Source: Orientia tsutsugamushi
GTDB lineage: Bacteria; Pseudomonadota; Alphaproteobacteria; Rickettsiales; Rickettsiaceae
NCBI RefSeq assembly: GCF_900327275.1
Contig: NZ_LS398548.1
Coordinates: 682,001 to 746,000 of the forward strand
Direction: 5' to 3'
Length of the DNA: 64,000 nt
Shown here: in pieces, positions 1 to 9,261 of the stretch
Numbering within the stretch: the stretch's first letter is position 1
How the letters are laid out: each line of letters opens with the position of its first letter
Translations under genes and position numbers: made by a program
Notes under the pieces: model-generated
The model's input: the letters and a program-made list of their open reading frames with translations, nothing else
What the model was told of the DNA's origin: nothing
Databases searched by the model: none

Positions 1-476
1 ATGGGCTCTGAATACTTATTAATCGATTGGCAAGCATGCCAGATAGTGAAATAAAAAGAAAAGCAACTGCTGCACTAGTTCATTTTATGAAGTATATTCA
101 TAATCAACCGGATATAATAGAGCTATGTGCAAAATTTTTTGATACACTACAAGAAATAGCACAAAAAGATAAAGAAAATGGCTTTCTTTACATAAAAGCG
201 TTATTGCATTATACTATAAGTAAGGTTAGTAAAGATGAGCAACCTAGGTTAAAAAAATTACTGGACGAAAATTTATCAATTGAGGATAGAAAAAGGATTA
301 TGGGAACAATTGCTGCACAATATATTGACGAAGGCAGAGCTGAAGGCAGAGCTGAAGCCGCGCGAGGGCTTGCAAGGAACTTATTAAAAGCTGGCTTTTC
401 AGTTGAATTTATTTCTGAAAATACCGGATTGTCAAAAGAAGAAGTGATTAATTTAAAAAATAACATAGAGTATTAA
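1..476 (+). pseudogene. Rpn-family nuclease (PD-(D/E)XK transposase-like), C-terminal fragment with frameshift
   Basis: This is the C-terminal part of an Rpn-type recombination-promoting nuclease; the window edge removes the rest. Frame 1 from base 1 reads EYLLIDWQA, then one base is missing near base 36 and the protein continues in frame 3 as MPDSEIKRK. The tail has the family's short AEGRAEG stretch and a final helix (GFSVEFISENTGLSKEEV). The last ~100 bp match the complete gene at 46416-47435 almost perfectly, while the upstream part is diverged, so only the 3' end has been shared by recombination. The N-terminal nuclease domain is not visible, so function cannot be judged. Confidence 0.75.
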
Positions 477-495
477 TTTTTCGAATTAATACTCT
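467..495. terminator. Perfect 12-bp inverted repeat between convergent genes
   Basis: AGAGTATTAATT, a 5-nt loop (TTTCG), then AATTAATACTCT. The palindrome contains the stop codons of both convergent genes, so both proteins end in Glu-Tyr. It could act as a two-way terminator, but there is no G+C-rich stem or long U tract. An identical copy lies at 47426-47454. Confidence 0.5.
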
Positions 496-2090
496 ACTAA
501 CTTAAGTTTTTTGAGCAATTTATATTCACAAACAAAAGCTGTATTTAAATTTTGTAGCTGCATAGTTAGTTTTGTGATGGGAAAGTTACCAGCAAGCTTT
601 ACATAACAAGTTAGGTCTGGTAGGTTCATAATTTCAGATGGCATAACTAAAATCTTTTTACGCTCAACATTATTCATATTTACTCCATCTCGCATAGTAT
701 TTGATCCATATGACAAGTTTTCTTGAGTTTCAATAATTTCTTGTTCACCTAGTATTAATGCTGACTTATAAGCTGTAACCTGATCGCTAACTCGAAAAAT
801 AAATTTACTATTAAACAAATCCAGCATAGAAGCACATTCAGCAGCCCCATATATTGCTTCTAATTGATGAATGTTCTGCAATCCAGCAACAAAGCAGCCT
901 CCATACTTTCTACTTTCAGCTAAAGCAACTGGTAAAGACGAAACTTTTTGTAGAGCTGGCAATTCATCAAGTATAAACCACATGTTTTTGTTATCATGAT
1001 TAGGATTTCTACACATCAAAGCTTTGATAGCTATGCTTATCCAAGCTGAAATAAGTGGGCATAAAGTAGCTCTTTGATTTGGGTTAGCTGTGATAAATAG
1101 CCAGCTAGTTTCATTTGAATTACTAAACCATTCCTTGATGCTAAAACTACCTCCAGGCTTTAAATATTGTAGCGAAGTAATATTCTTTCCAAGAGTAGAT
1201 TGAATTCCTGCAGAAGTTTCGAGCGCGCTTTCGCTTATAATACCTGATACAGCTGTGTTTCTAAAAGCTTTTGCAAATTGTCTATTATCAGAGTAAATGA
1301 TTGTATGAATTAATTTTATGATATCTTTATCATCCTTATATAGCTTCAATGCTTCAGACAAGACTAATTCAGCATTTTTAGCAAAAAAGTCATCAAGTTT
1401 AGGAGTATAATTACTAAAACTACTCGCTATATCATGAAAATCAGCTGCTTCAAAACAATCATTCCAAGGCAACCATTGCTCACTATTTTTTTCAAAAGGA
1501 TTAAGCAGCTTATCACATTTAGGATCAAAAAATCTATCAATAAAAGTTCCAGTTGTGTCTACAATTATTGCTCGATCTTTGTGTAATCGAATTTGTGGTA
1601 GCAGTTCATTAAGCATATTGGTTTTACCAGTACCTGTTGTTCCAGTAATCAGAATGTGCAGCCTTTCACTATTCTTTACTAATGGCAAGCCTGCAAAACA
1701 GATTTTTGAGGCCTTTTTAGCGCTTTTTAGCATTTTAGATAGGTATTTCAGCGCCTCTAATTTTGGCCTTAATAATCGTGTTTTTGCCTTGAGATGTAAA
1801 GAAAACAATTGAGATTATCACACCAATAGCAAAAACAATTAAGCTTTCTAACAATGCTGAATTGATTAGGAATTCCCATAATTGCTGTATTTTAAATCCA
1901 TGTTGGCCTGTATAAAACTCATGCAAAAAGTCTTGAGCATTGAGGTGCATCCATTTTTTAAACCTTAAACTATAAAACTTAATGCCTATTTGATCGATAT
2001 CATAAAAATGCTCACCAATTGCTAGCTTAAGCTGCACATATCTTTCAATTACAAAATAATACAAACTGCTCAGAAATACTTTTTGATATA
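486..2090 (-). pseudogene. traD: traD coupling protein, copy 1 (5' deleted and frameshifted)
   Basis: Type IV coupling protein, the inner-membrane ATPase that feeds DNA to the mating channel. Compared with the complete copy at 47445-49199 it lacks the first ~45 codons, including the first membrane segment. It also has a ~14-nt deletion near 1735-1750 that separates the N-terminal part (1735-2064) from the ATPase part (486-1750). The Walker A motif TGTTGTGKT and Walker B ILDELPAL are still readable. The 5' end is joined at base 2090/2091 to the middle of traH, so all of traG is gone. It is close to identical to copy 2 elsewhere, which points to a recent duplication followed by deletion. Confidence 0.85.
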
Positions 2091-3122
2091 CCAGAAATAG
2101 ATTCTAATGTGATATAATCATAAATTGGAAATATATCTCCAATCGAAGATAAAAAGGCTATTTCATGGTTACTAAATTCAGTATTATAATCAAACTTATT
2201 TTTTAGATTAGTCAATTGTTGTTTAGCTTTACCTGCATAAGACTGCTCTGGTGATATTGTTATATTTCGTCGCAAGCTTGGATGCAAGCAACTGACATTA
2301 TCACAACTGTAAATCGAGGCTGATTCTCCGCCTTTTAAATGACTAATCCAACTTTTTTCATCCTGAGCTAATGAGTCATAAAAGTGTACATTATTGTTTG
2401 TAACCACGATAGTGCCAGTCATAGACATGATTGAATCATGCATATCTGATGGTATTCCAACCTTTGCTGCTGCTTTAGTGAAGATGTTATAATCATTCTA
2501 GCATTAGCTCTGAATCCTTATTTTGTGCTTGTCGCAGAGCTTGTTTTTGAGCTAAATCATTACGACATTTTTTACTAGCAGCAAAATAATCAAATCCACT
2601 TTGTGACTGTATATCACGGCAAACAGCTTCTCTCATAGCCCAGTTTCTTGGTAAAGCTGTAGCAAATAATGCTTTTGTTAATTCACAATCTCCTTTGGCA
2701 AATTGATTCATCTCCATTGCTAGATTACGCAAGTCCTTGAGAGCGTTCTCAATCTGTGGAGCAAATGTTTTTAATCCTAATGAAAATGCATAAACTTTAG
2801 CTTGAGAACCAATGTTTTTCATTAGTTGAACTAATTCTTCTCCAGAAATAACAGAGAAGCTACCAAGATAGGCGTCAATACCGCTACAGCTCATGTTTAA
2901 AGATGGTGGAGTTATAGCAAATGGCTGAAAGGATGTTTGGCTTGTTCGAGCAGACAATCCACCAGCTGCATAATATCCAGCCGCTTGATCTTGATATGAT
3001 CCAGATCTAGTAACATTAACACTCATTCCTTGAAATACGTTTTCGATATTCCAAGCCAGTGATACTGGAGCTTGTAGCAATAATAGCATTGTAATAGCAT
3101 AAACTCTAATTCTGATGCTCAT
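2091..3122 (-). pseudogene. traH: traH, copy 1 (frameshifted, 3' end deleted)
   Basis: F-type TraH, a periplasmic protein needed for pilus assembly and mating-pair stabilisation. The first ORF (2493-3122, 209 aa) starts with a signal peptide (MSIRIRVYAITMLLLLQAPVSLA) and carries the TraH-like ISPPS/GIDAYLG region (here ITPPSLNMSCSGIDAYLG). It ends at a TGA where the rest continues in another frame (NDYNIFTKAAAKVGIPSD...), running to 2091 and then fused to traD. The same frameshift is present in copy 2 at ~51895. Its start overlaps the traF stop by ATGA, as in an operon with coupled translation. Confidence 0.85.
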
Positions 3123-3248
3123 CTAGTCTCCAATTTATGATAATATCTATCGATTGCTAGAATATTGTCGATAATTTTATCTTCAGAGATTATGCCTCTA
3201 GCTACTGCATATATTTTTTTACCATCGCTAGCTACTAGGTATAACACA

Positions 3249-3255
3249 TGTACAA
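3249..3255. repeat. IS982 target-site duplication, left copy
   Basis: TGTACAA directly outside the left terminal repeat. The right copy is at 4245-4251. The uninterrupted traF copy has the site once, as GGTACAA, at about 52650. Confidence 0.85.
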
Positions 3256-4244
3256 CGCTAATTTAGGATAAGTGATTAGAAGAGAAAGAAGAAGAGATAA
3301 GATAGGGATTAAGTTTGGAGATGGAATAACTAGCAAGAGAAGCAATTATATGAACAAAGAAGTTAATATGAGAGCGATGTCGAGTATGCTCTAAATGCAT
3401 GTGTTTTTTTAGTACATTAAAGACAGACTCAATTAAGGAACGTTTATTTAATAAAAGCTTATCATCTATGTCCAATAAATATGTTTTCATATCTTTACGA
3501 AGATTAGTAAATAAACGTAGACCATTGGAGAAGAGTTGATGAAATAACTCTTTAGATATGTAAGCTTTATCACCAAACAATTTACCAGATAAGCCTTTAG
3601 AAATAACTGAAGCTACAGATAGATCGCTTTTATTGCCTTTAGTAATTTTAACTGACATTATTTCACCTTTATTATTAATTATGAGATGCAGCTTAAAACC
3701 TAAGAACCAGCCATAGCTACTCTTACCAATTTTAGAAAATCTGTTAAAAACTCTATTGCTGGAAATACGTTTGTTATGACAAATTGCTAACTTTGTAGAA
3801 TCGATGTAATATATACCAGTCTCTTCTCCTTTCAGATAATGCATTAATACGGCTAATGGTAGCAACATTCTAGGTAATAGTTGTATTATCGTACTATAGC
3901 TTGGTAAACAAAAGTATTCTTTATACTTATAACGCAAGTAATATAGATAATAATTTTTAAAATCCTTGCATGGAGATAAATAAAAATATATCGTTATTGT
4001 TAATAACTCAGCTAAGGACAACTTTCCATCTCTGTTCCTTTGATTACTACTTGGTATTAATCTCTTTCTTTCCCAGTCTTGATATATCTTGCAAAAATTA
4101 TCTATTAAATAGTATACTGTTATAATACATTTTTTCATGTTGGGTTATTTTATTTTTATTTAAATTTTCTTTTTAACTCAACATTCTCTCTTTGTATACC
4201 TTTTGTATTATGCCTTCCCTGCTTCCTCTTATCCTAAACTAGCG
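3256..4244 (-). mobile_element. IS982-family insertion sequence
   Basis: A 989-bp element bounded by 17-bp imperfect inverted repeats: CGCTAATTTAGGATAAG on the left and CGCTAGTTTAGGATAAG on the right (reverse complement), one mismatch. It is flanked by a 7-bp target duplication and has one transposase gene that fills it. Size and ends fit IS982. Comparison with the intact traF at 52521-53219 proves it is an insertion. Confidence 0.92.
3263..4138 (-). CDS. IS982-family transposase
   Basis: 291-aa DDE transposase, full length for the family (about 290 aa). The DDE core is visible: YIDSTKLAICHNKRI carries the first Asp, LFGDKAYIS the second, and SLIESVFNVLKKHMHLEHTRHRS the catalytic Glu and the family's RxR-type end. 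The frame is open with no lesion and the gene nearly fills the element, so it may be active. The start is the ATG 106 bp inside the right terminal repeat. It would move the element by cut-and-paste. Confidence 0.92.
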   Translation of the reverse strand: MKKCIITVYYLIDNFCKIYQDWERKRLIPSSNQRNRDGKLSLAELLTITIYFYLSPCKDFKNYYLYYLRYKYKEYFCLPSYSTIIQLLPRMLLPLAVLMHYLKGEETGIYYIDSTKLAICHNKRISSNRVFNRFSKIGKSSYGWFLGFKLHLIINNKGEIMSVKITKGNKSDLSVASVISKGLSGKLFGDKAYISKELFHQLFSNGLRLFTNLRKDMKTYLLDIDDKLLLNKRSLIESVFNVLKKHMHLEHTRHRSHINFFVHIIASLASYSISKLNPYLISSSFSSNHLS

Positions 4245-4251
4245 TGTACAA
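4245..4251. repeat. IS982 target-site duplication, right copy
   Basis: TGTACAA next to the right terminal repeat, matching 3249-3255. Confidence 0.85.
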
Positions 4252-4857
4252 TATGCTTAGGATTTAATTTATTCAGCAACTCATTATTCTTACTGACAGC
4301 TAGCAACTGAAATGCATATTTATTAGCAAAGCCCTGAACAATAGGCATAAAGGCTTTACAGAGCAAGCAATCTTGTTTAACTTGCAAAATTAATTCACAG
4401 TTTTTAGCAATGTTTTTGAGTTTTAAGTCTTTTTTCTGCTCTGATTTTTCTTGATACAGCTTTTTATGTAAGCTATTAGATGGCTCATGAGCATTAATCA
4501 GTTGATAATCAAGTAGAGTAGCTAGCTGCCACATAGTAGCAAACTTATGCGCCTTCTCCATGATTTGTTTCTGTAGCCTTTGAGCTGTAATCACATTTTC
4601 GAGCGTTGGATTATCAAGCGCTATACGCTGAGCTCGATTAAATTGCTCCTTTAATTCCTCGATTCTATGATCATGAGTCCAGTGTATCAGCCTAGAATTA
4701 GTAGCAGAGTCATCAAGCTCATGACCATGTCTATCATTGTACCATAAAAAAACCTGTAGGCAAAGAGTTAGCAATAGCTAATTCTATCGATAAGTAATTA
4801 AGTATTGTTATTATTGGCTATTACCTTCTACTTTTTTAAATTAATGAAGTGTTTGCA

Positions 4858-5259
4858 TTAATCCCAATCATTAACTAAAGCTGATATGCCACAGTGTTCT
4901 GATACTTCTTTTTCAAATTCTCTAGATAGTTCTACTCCACCACATTCTATAGCAATTGCATCTACGGCATACATTACCTTACTTACACTGTTAGATGAAT
5001 CCTTTTGCATTAGGTTTTTAAATATATCTGTCTTACTTTCTATAAGACTATGCATTTGTTTGATTTTTATAACATTATCACTAGTATCTTTTATACAGTT
5101 AATTAATTTTGTTAGAAATTTAGATTCATCATCATTTTTTCGTAATTTTGCCTTAAGTGCATCACTTCTCTGCCTATCAGCCCTTTGTTGTTGTCGGATA
5201 CAATACTCTTTCTGCTGCTGAATATAGTAACGTTTTTGTTCTGCAAGTGTTTTACCCAT
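4858..5259 (-). CDS. Hypothetical protein, basic coiled N-terminus (cargo gene 2)
   Basis: 133-aa protein that I do not recognise. Residues ~5-45 are rich in Gln, Arg and Lys (QQQKEYCIRQQQRADRQR) and should form a charged helix or coiled coil. The rest is mixed helical and ends DWD. It has no signal peptide or membrane segment. It lies just downstream of the 393-aa gene on the same strand (93-bp gap), so the two may form one unit. Both sit between the traN end and the traF start, a place that has no extra gene in the second tra copy. The frame is open. Function unknown. Confidence 0.6.
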   Translation of the reverse strand: MGKTLAEQKRYYIQQQKEYCIRQQQRADRQRSDALKAKLRKNDDESKFLTKLINCIKDTSDNVIKIKQMHSLIESKTDIFKNLMQKDSSNSVSKVMYAVDAIAIECGGVELSREFEKEVSEHCGISALVNDWD

Positions 5260-5352
5260 TTTTCACCCTATAATTTTAGTATAATTATTTATTATAACTA
5301 AGTTAATAAATAACAGTCAATTGTTTTTTAAATTAAAGTTAGTATAACTCAA

Positions 5353-6534
5353 TTATTCAAGTTGTATATCCTTATATACTGCATTACCAATGTCGATTAG
5401 TACATCCCTGTGTATTGATTCAGAGCATAAATTATGAATATTTTCCTCTCCATACCAATCAATTAATAAATTATCTATCTCTTTTGCAAAAAGAGTAATT
5501 GCCTCATTTGCAGGACTACAATCTTCTGATTTAACATTTCGAACGAAAGATAGCCATTCTTGAATAATTTTAGCTTCCTTATTAGCGAAAGCATCTATCA
5601 ATAAAATTTCATCGCTAGTAGCACGATTGTCATAGGAGTAACAATATTGGCATAACCCATGATTTTCTAATACTTTATTTATTTTTTTTGATAAAAATAC
5701 ATTAGAAGCTACGGTTCCTTTAGTAGACATTGGAAAGTAATCCATTAGTATACAACGCAAAATAATATCATAATTATCGTTGTTGCTTTGATCATCATCA
5801 TCTTCGCTATCTTGCATACTTTCCTGATTAATATTTTGATATAACAAAATATTGCTTTGTATAAATTTTTCTAGGTCATCGCTATTATTAACAAGATGAT
5901 TATATAACTCAAAACACATAGGTAGAGTGATTAATGTTGTAGGATTACGCATAACTTCAACAAAAAATATATCTACAAACTTAGAAAATATTACCCACCT
6001 ATCATCTGGTATATTATTTTGTGCATTTTTAAATATATTTTTTATTTCTATTAAAAAATCTCCAAATACTAAAGATAATTGTGTTAAATCACAATTATCA
6101 TATGAAGTAAAAGAAAAAGCTTTTGTTTGACGGCATAAATTTGGTTTAGATAACAAATTTGTTATAGGCATAGAACAATAACCATTAACAATAATCTCAT
6201 CTTCAGTCGCAAGGTCAGAAAGATTCTTGCTCCAAATTAATGAAATACTACAACAAAAATCATCAACTACGATGCTACTATCTTGATCATTTTGCTGCAT
6301 CTCTATATCTAATCGCCTTTTTTCTATCCATACAGAATGATTAACTCGTTCATTTATACATAATAATTCGCGAACTCCTTTACACTTAAAACTCTGTGCT
6401 CTTCCTCCTGTTAAAAAAATATTTTTGCCATATAAATCTTGATTTTCATCCAGATTAGATCCATGAACTAATTGAGTATAACATTTATATCCCCAATAAT
6501 TTACAGCACTTAACATGATTTTTATTATCTGCAT
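5353..6534 (-). CDS. Hypothetical 393-aa protein (cargo gene 1)
   Basis: Large intact ORF that I cannot assign. It has no obvious signal peptide, Walker motif or membrane span. It is rich in Asn, Asp and Cys, with an acidic stretch near residue 240 (QDSEDDDDQSNND). A Leu/Ile-rich, probably helical C-terminal half includes ENHGLCQYCYSYDNRATSDE, whose CxxC pair is too isolated to call a zinc site. It is inserted with the 133-aa gene between traN and traF remnants. The frame has survived although the tra genes around it are broken, which suggests recent arrival or selection. Confidence 0.6.
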   Translation of the reverse strand: MQIIKIMLSAVNYWGYKCYTQLVHGSNLDENQDLYGKNIFLTGGRAQSFKCKGVRELLCINERVNHSVWIEKRRLDIEMQQNDQDSSIVVDDFCCSISLIWSKNLSDLATEDEIIVNGYCSMPITNLLSKPNLCRQTKAFSFTSYDNCDLTQLSLVFGDFLIEIKNIFKNAQNNIPDDRWVIFSKFVDIFFVEVMRNPTTLITLPMCFELYNHLVNNSDDLEKFIQSNILLYQNINQESMQDSEDDDDQSNNDNYDIILRCILMDYFPMSTKGTVASNVFLSKKINKVLENHGLCQYCYSYDNRATSDEILLIDAFANKEAKIIQEWLSFVRNVKSEDCSPANEAITLFAKEIDNLLIDWYGEENIHNLCSESIHRDVLIDIGNAVYKDIQLE

Positions 6535-6651
6535 CTTTAAATATACCTATAATCACCTATACACTAAGAGTTAGCGATGGTAACTTAATTTTTTTCGAAA
6601 GTAAAGCAATATCTAAATGAGGAAAATAAAATCATTTATAAAGAATATACT
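6535..6651. other. Region upstream of the cargo pair
   Basis: A+T-rich spacer that would hold the promoter of the 393-aa gene. It contains an inverted repeat, AAGAATATACTTT, around 6637-6650. No coding sequence seen. Confidence 0.3.
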
Positions 6652-6934
6652 TTATAAAGCAACGCAATTTTGTTGCATACGATGAACTTTATCTTTGATT
6701 CCTGCAATAATGTCTTTGTTCATGCTGTTTTGAGCCTTAGTGAGTATATCGCCAAATAGTTCATCCATATTGATTTTAGTGAAATCAACTTTTTGTAATT
6801 CCTTAACAGTAAGGCCTCTACACTTTGGACATTCAGGTGTACCAAAGTTCATTTTTAGCTGTTTTCTTGCTTCTTCCTAAAAAATTCTAGTAAGTTTCGA
6901 CTGAAAGCAGCAATAAGTAGACTTTCTAGCTAAG
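6652..6934 (-). pseudogene. traN: traN, 3' remnant (copy 1)
   Basis: Matches the last ~85 codons of the full traN at 53216-54910 (CRGLTVKELQKVDFTKIN, then DELFGDILTKAQNSM). An in-frame TAG lies in what should be ARIFQEEARKQ near 6880. The last codons are replaced (MQQNCVAL instead of MQQSQSK) where cargo DNA has been joined. The upstream end stops at 6934, where RAGE-end sequence begins. Non-functional. Confidence 0.85.
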
Positions 6935-6943
6935 AACATTGCC

Positions 6944-7363
6944 TAATAATAAAGCTGCAAAGACGTATCAAATATAAAGAAGAAAAAATGTTAATTTTTA
7001 TTAACTTCTACACTTTATATAACCTACTATTAACTTATGTTAACTTTTATTAATATTTATAATTAATCTTCAACTTTAACTATAAATATATTTGCAATAT
7101 TTGTCAATATAACAAAAAAATTAATGCGAAAGGTAGAAAATAGGTAGAAAAAAAAATCAGGAAATTTGGGGTCAGTTTTCAATCTAAAGGTTAAGATGAT
7201 GGATGAAAAATATATACCAACCTAGAGTTGGTAAGGCGGCTTGGAAGTAGGTATGTTATAAATAAATTAGTATAAAAATTTTATTCAAATAAAGAGAATA
7301 ATATAGATACTTTGTTTAGGTAATTGTAATATATATTAATATATATTAATATATGGTGTAATT
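6944..7363. repeat. RAGE-end sequence with TTAAC-rich dyads and 11-bp repeats
   Basis: About 400 bp of non-coding DNA found again in inverted form at 55588-55998 and in part at 19036-19290. It begins with AAAGCTGCAAAGAC, has several TTAAC/GTTAA half sites at 6990-7060, then two units of the 11-mer AGGTAGAAAAT (7131-7151). It ends at the ATG of the integrase. Position next to an integrase suggests attachment or arm-binding sites; this is inference. Confidence 0.65.
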
Positions 7364-8213
7364 ATGAAATCAATAACATTAAAGTTAACAAATAAGTTAA
7401 TAAGAAAAATAAAAATTCCGACTGAAAGAACATCAACAATCCAGGATAAAGTTGAACCAGAACTTAAACTAAGAATATCACATACAGGAAGAAAAACATG
7501 GTCTTTTGAAAAAAAATTTAGAAAAGAAGGGATAAAAATAAAGATAGGAGTATTTCCAGATTTATCTATTAAAGAAGCCAGAAAAATAGCAAGAGAATTA
7601 AAGAGATTAATGGCGAAAGGAATAGATCCAAGAGAAGTAAAACGTCAACAACAGATAGCAGAAGATGAGAAACGTCTAAAAGCAAGACAAGAGATTACAT
7701 TTCAAGAGCTGTATTATAAGTATATTGAAGAGTATGCCAAAATATATACTATACACTGGCAGAAAGATGCTGCAAGAATATATATTTATTGGCAACCAAG
7801 AATATATAATTATGGAAAACTGTTATTTTTTAAAAAGATAAGCGAGATTAAAAGGAATGATATTGAACAAATATTTAATGATATCAGCAAAGAGGGAAAA
7901 TATGCGACAGCAAATCGATTTCTAGTAACCTTAAGCAGTATATTTAATAAGGCAATAAAATGGGAATTAATAGACAGAAATCCTACACTAAAAATAGATA
8001 AACACAAAATGCAAGCAAGAGAAAGACGTCTAAGTTACGATGAAATGACTAAATTTTTACAAGTATTATGTGGAGAAGCGACTCCGTTGACAAAAGATTT
8101 TGCATTACTAGCGTTATATACTGGAGCTAGAAAAAGGAATGTGTTAGAGATGGAATGGGACAATATAGATTTTGTAAGAAAAATATGGTGTATACCCAAA
8201 AACTAAGAGTAAA
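7364..8213 (+). pseudogene. Tyrosine integrase family 1, C-terminus missing
   Basis: 280 aa of a P4-like tyrosine recombinase. Residues ~5-100 form the arm-binding DUF4102-type domain (LRISHTGRKTWSFEKKF; KIGVFPDLSIKEARKIA). Residues ~105-215 are the SAM-like core-binding part. The catalytic domain begins with ALYTGARKRNVLEMEWDNI (first catalytic Arg) but stops after WCIPKN. The HxxR box, second His and catalytic Tyr are absent because the gene is joined near 8213 to traE debris. The ATG follows A+T-rich tandem repeats (7331-7352). It cannot recombine DNA by itself. Confidence 0.85.
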
Positions 8214-8694
8214 ATTAGAAAAAAAGACTGAAGATACATTTGAGCCTTTAACAAATTGCATATGAACATTGTTATTGCTTATTAGTAAATTTTGCATTAT
8301 TCTCCTAGTGCTAGTGAATTCCACGTTGAATAAAATTTTACTTTGAAGTGAGTTTCAGCCACCCTTCTAGAACTTTAAGTCTTTGAAGTAAAAACTAGCA
8401 TTTTAAGCCAGTTTTTTTTCTTATTAACCCCACTCAATAACAAAAGGTAATTAGGACTTCGCTTGTAAGTTAGAAAGTAATTCTTATCGATAGCTATATG
8501 TTTACTATCGCTAAACCAATAACGAAGCGTTTCACTAATTAATACTCCATCATTTATCACTTCAACCTTCTTTAGAAAAAAAGACTGAAGACACATTTGA
8601 GCCTTTAACAAATTGCATATGAACATTGTTATTGCTTATTAGTAAATTTTGCATTATTCTTCTAATGCTAGTGAATTCCATGATCAATGAAATT
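8214..8694 (-). pseudogene. Duplicated traE/traK debris
   Basis: The minus strand encodes a TraE C-terminal segment (EVINDGVLISETLRYW, then FSDSKHIAIDKNYFLTYKR). This runs directly into a TraK C-terminal segment (KKKNWLKMLVFTSKT), so the TraK interior has been deleted. A second partial TraE segment (NNVHMQFVKGSNVSS) repeats at both ends. The arrangement is best explained by a tandem duplication followed by an internal deletion. Confidence 0.65.
8217..8346. repeat. Direct repeat of ~130 bp, copy 1
   Basis: Starts AGAAAAAAAGACTGAAGA and ends ATTTTACTTTGAA. It is nearly identical to 8574-8705. Both derive from the traE/traK region. Confidence 0.85.
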
Positions 8695-8705
8695 TTACTT
8701 TGAAA
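8574..8705. repeat. Direct repeat of ~130 bp, copy 2
   Basis: Second copy of the repeat at 8217-8346, with only a few differences. The beginning of the same sequence appears a third time near 9415-9465, inside traE. Confidence 0.85.
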
Positions 8706-9248
8706 TGGTTTTAATAAGCTTGATGCTGAGCTTGCCAGTTTTTGAAGTAAAAACTAGCACTTTAAGCCAGTTTTATTTTTTCTTAGTATTTCTACTTTGT
8801 TTTTTAGAAGGTTTTGCTGTTAATTCTTTTGTATTAACGTCATTACTGAACAAATTGTTATTGTTTTGTTTTGAATTATCCTTTTCATCTGTGTCTATAG
8901 CAGCATTAACAAGCATTACAGGGCTTGGAGTTTTTGGAGTAAAAGTTAACATTAAATCTTGAATTGTTTTATATTCTCCTATTACAGTTAAATAAACTTT
9001 GTTTCCTTCTTCTCATGGAGCAATAAACAAACATCCAGACTCATGAACTATAACTTCAACTGTGTTTTGAGGGTACATAAGAATATCATTAATTTTTTCA
9101 TCTTTAAGATTAATTCTTGTTGGCCACTATCAGAAATCTCAAGCTTAAGCAGCTCATCATCTTCTAACTCATATTCTACCGCATATATATTATTAACGTT
9201 GACTAAAGCAATAAGCCCTATCATAAATCTCAAAACTCTAATACTCAT
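8695..9248 (-). pseudogene. traK: traK, frameshifted
   Basis: F-type TraK-like, a secretin-like periplasmic/outer-membrane protein of the pilus channel. It starts MSIRVLRFMIGLIALVNVNN with a signal peptide ending near YAVEYE. Next come the typical segments in different frames: INLKDEKINDILMYPQNTVEV, cut short here, then VYLTVIGEYKTIQDLMLTF. There is a frameshift near 9110 and an in-frame stop near 9017. The tail is Asn/Lys-rich (SKQNNNNLFSNDVN). It follows traE directly, as expected in the order traL-traE-traK. Assignment rests on gene order plus these weak motifs. Confidence 0.65.
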
Positions 9249-9261
9249 TTTTTTATTCCAT

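Larger units (their letters stand above)
3119..4800 (-). pseudogene. traF: traF, copy 1, interrupted by IS982
   Basis: F-type TraF, a periplasmic thioredoxin-fold protein of the mating-pair apparatus. The 5' piece (4245-~4800) carries HDHRIEELKEQFNRAQ and the CLLC thioredoxin-like motif. The 3' piece (3119-3255) encodes the last ~45 residues and ends in a TGA overlapping the traH ATG. Between them sits an IS982 element. A second lesion is a 7-T run near 4745-4752, where 6 T would keep LPTGFLWYND in frame. No clear start codon remains: the upstream frame reads ILNYLSIELAIANSLPTG and differs from the signal peptide of copy 2. The gene is dead. Confidence 0.85.

Noticed and set aside
486-1808. 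Start of traD copy 1 at MFSLHLKAKTRLL
   Set aside because: The first ~25 codons are an out-of-frame reading of the N-terminal part. Comparison with copy 2 shows a 14-nt deletion.
8687-8962. Plus-strand 91-aa ORF with hydrophobic residues
   Set aside because: The minus strand carries recognisable traK debris with a signal peptide upstream, and the plus frame has no family pattern or ribosome site.
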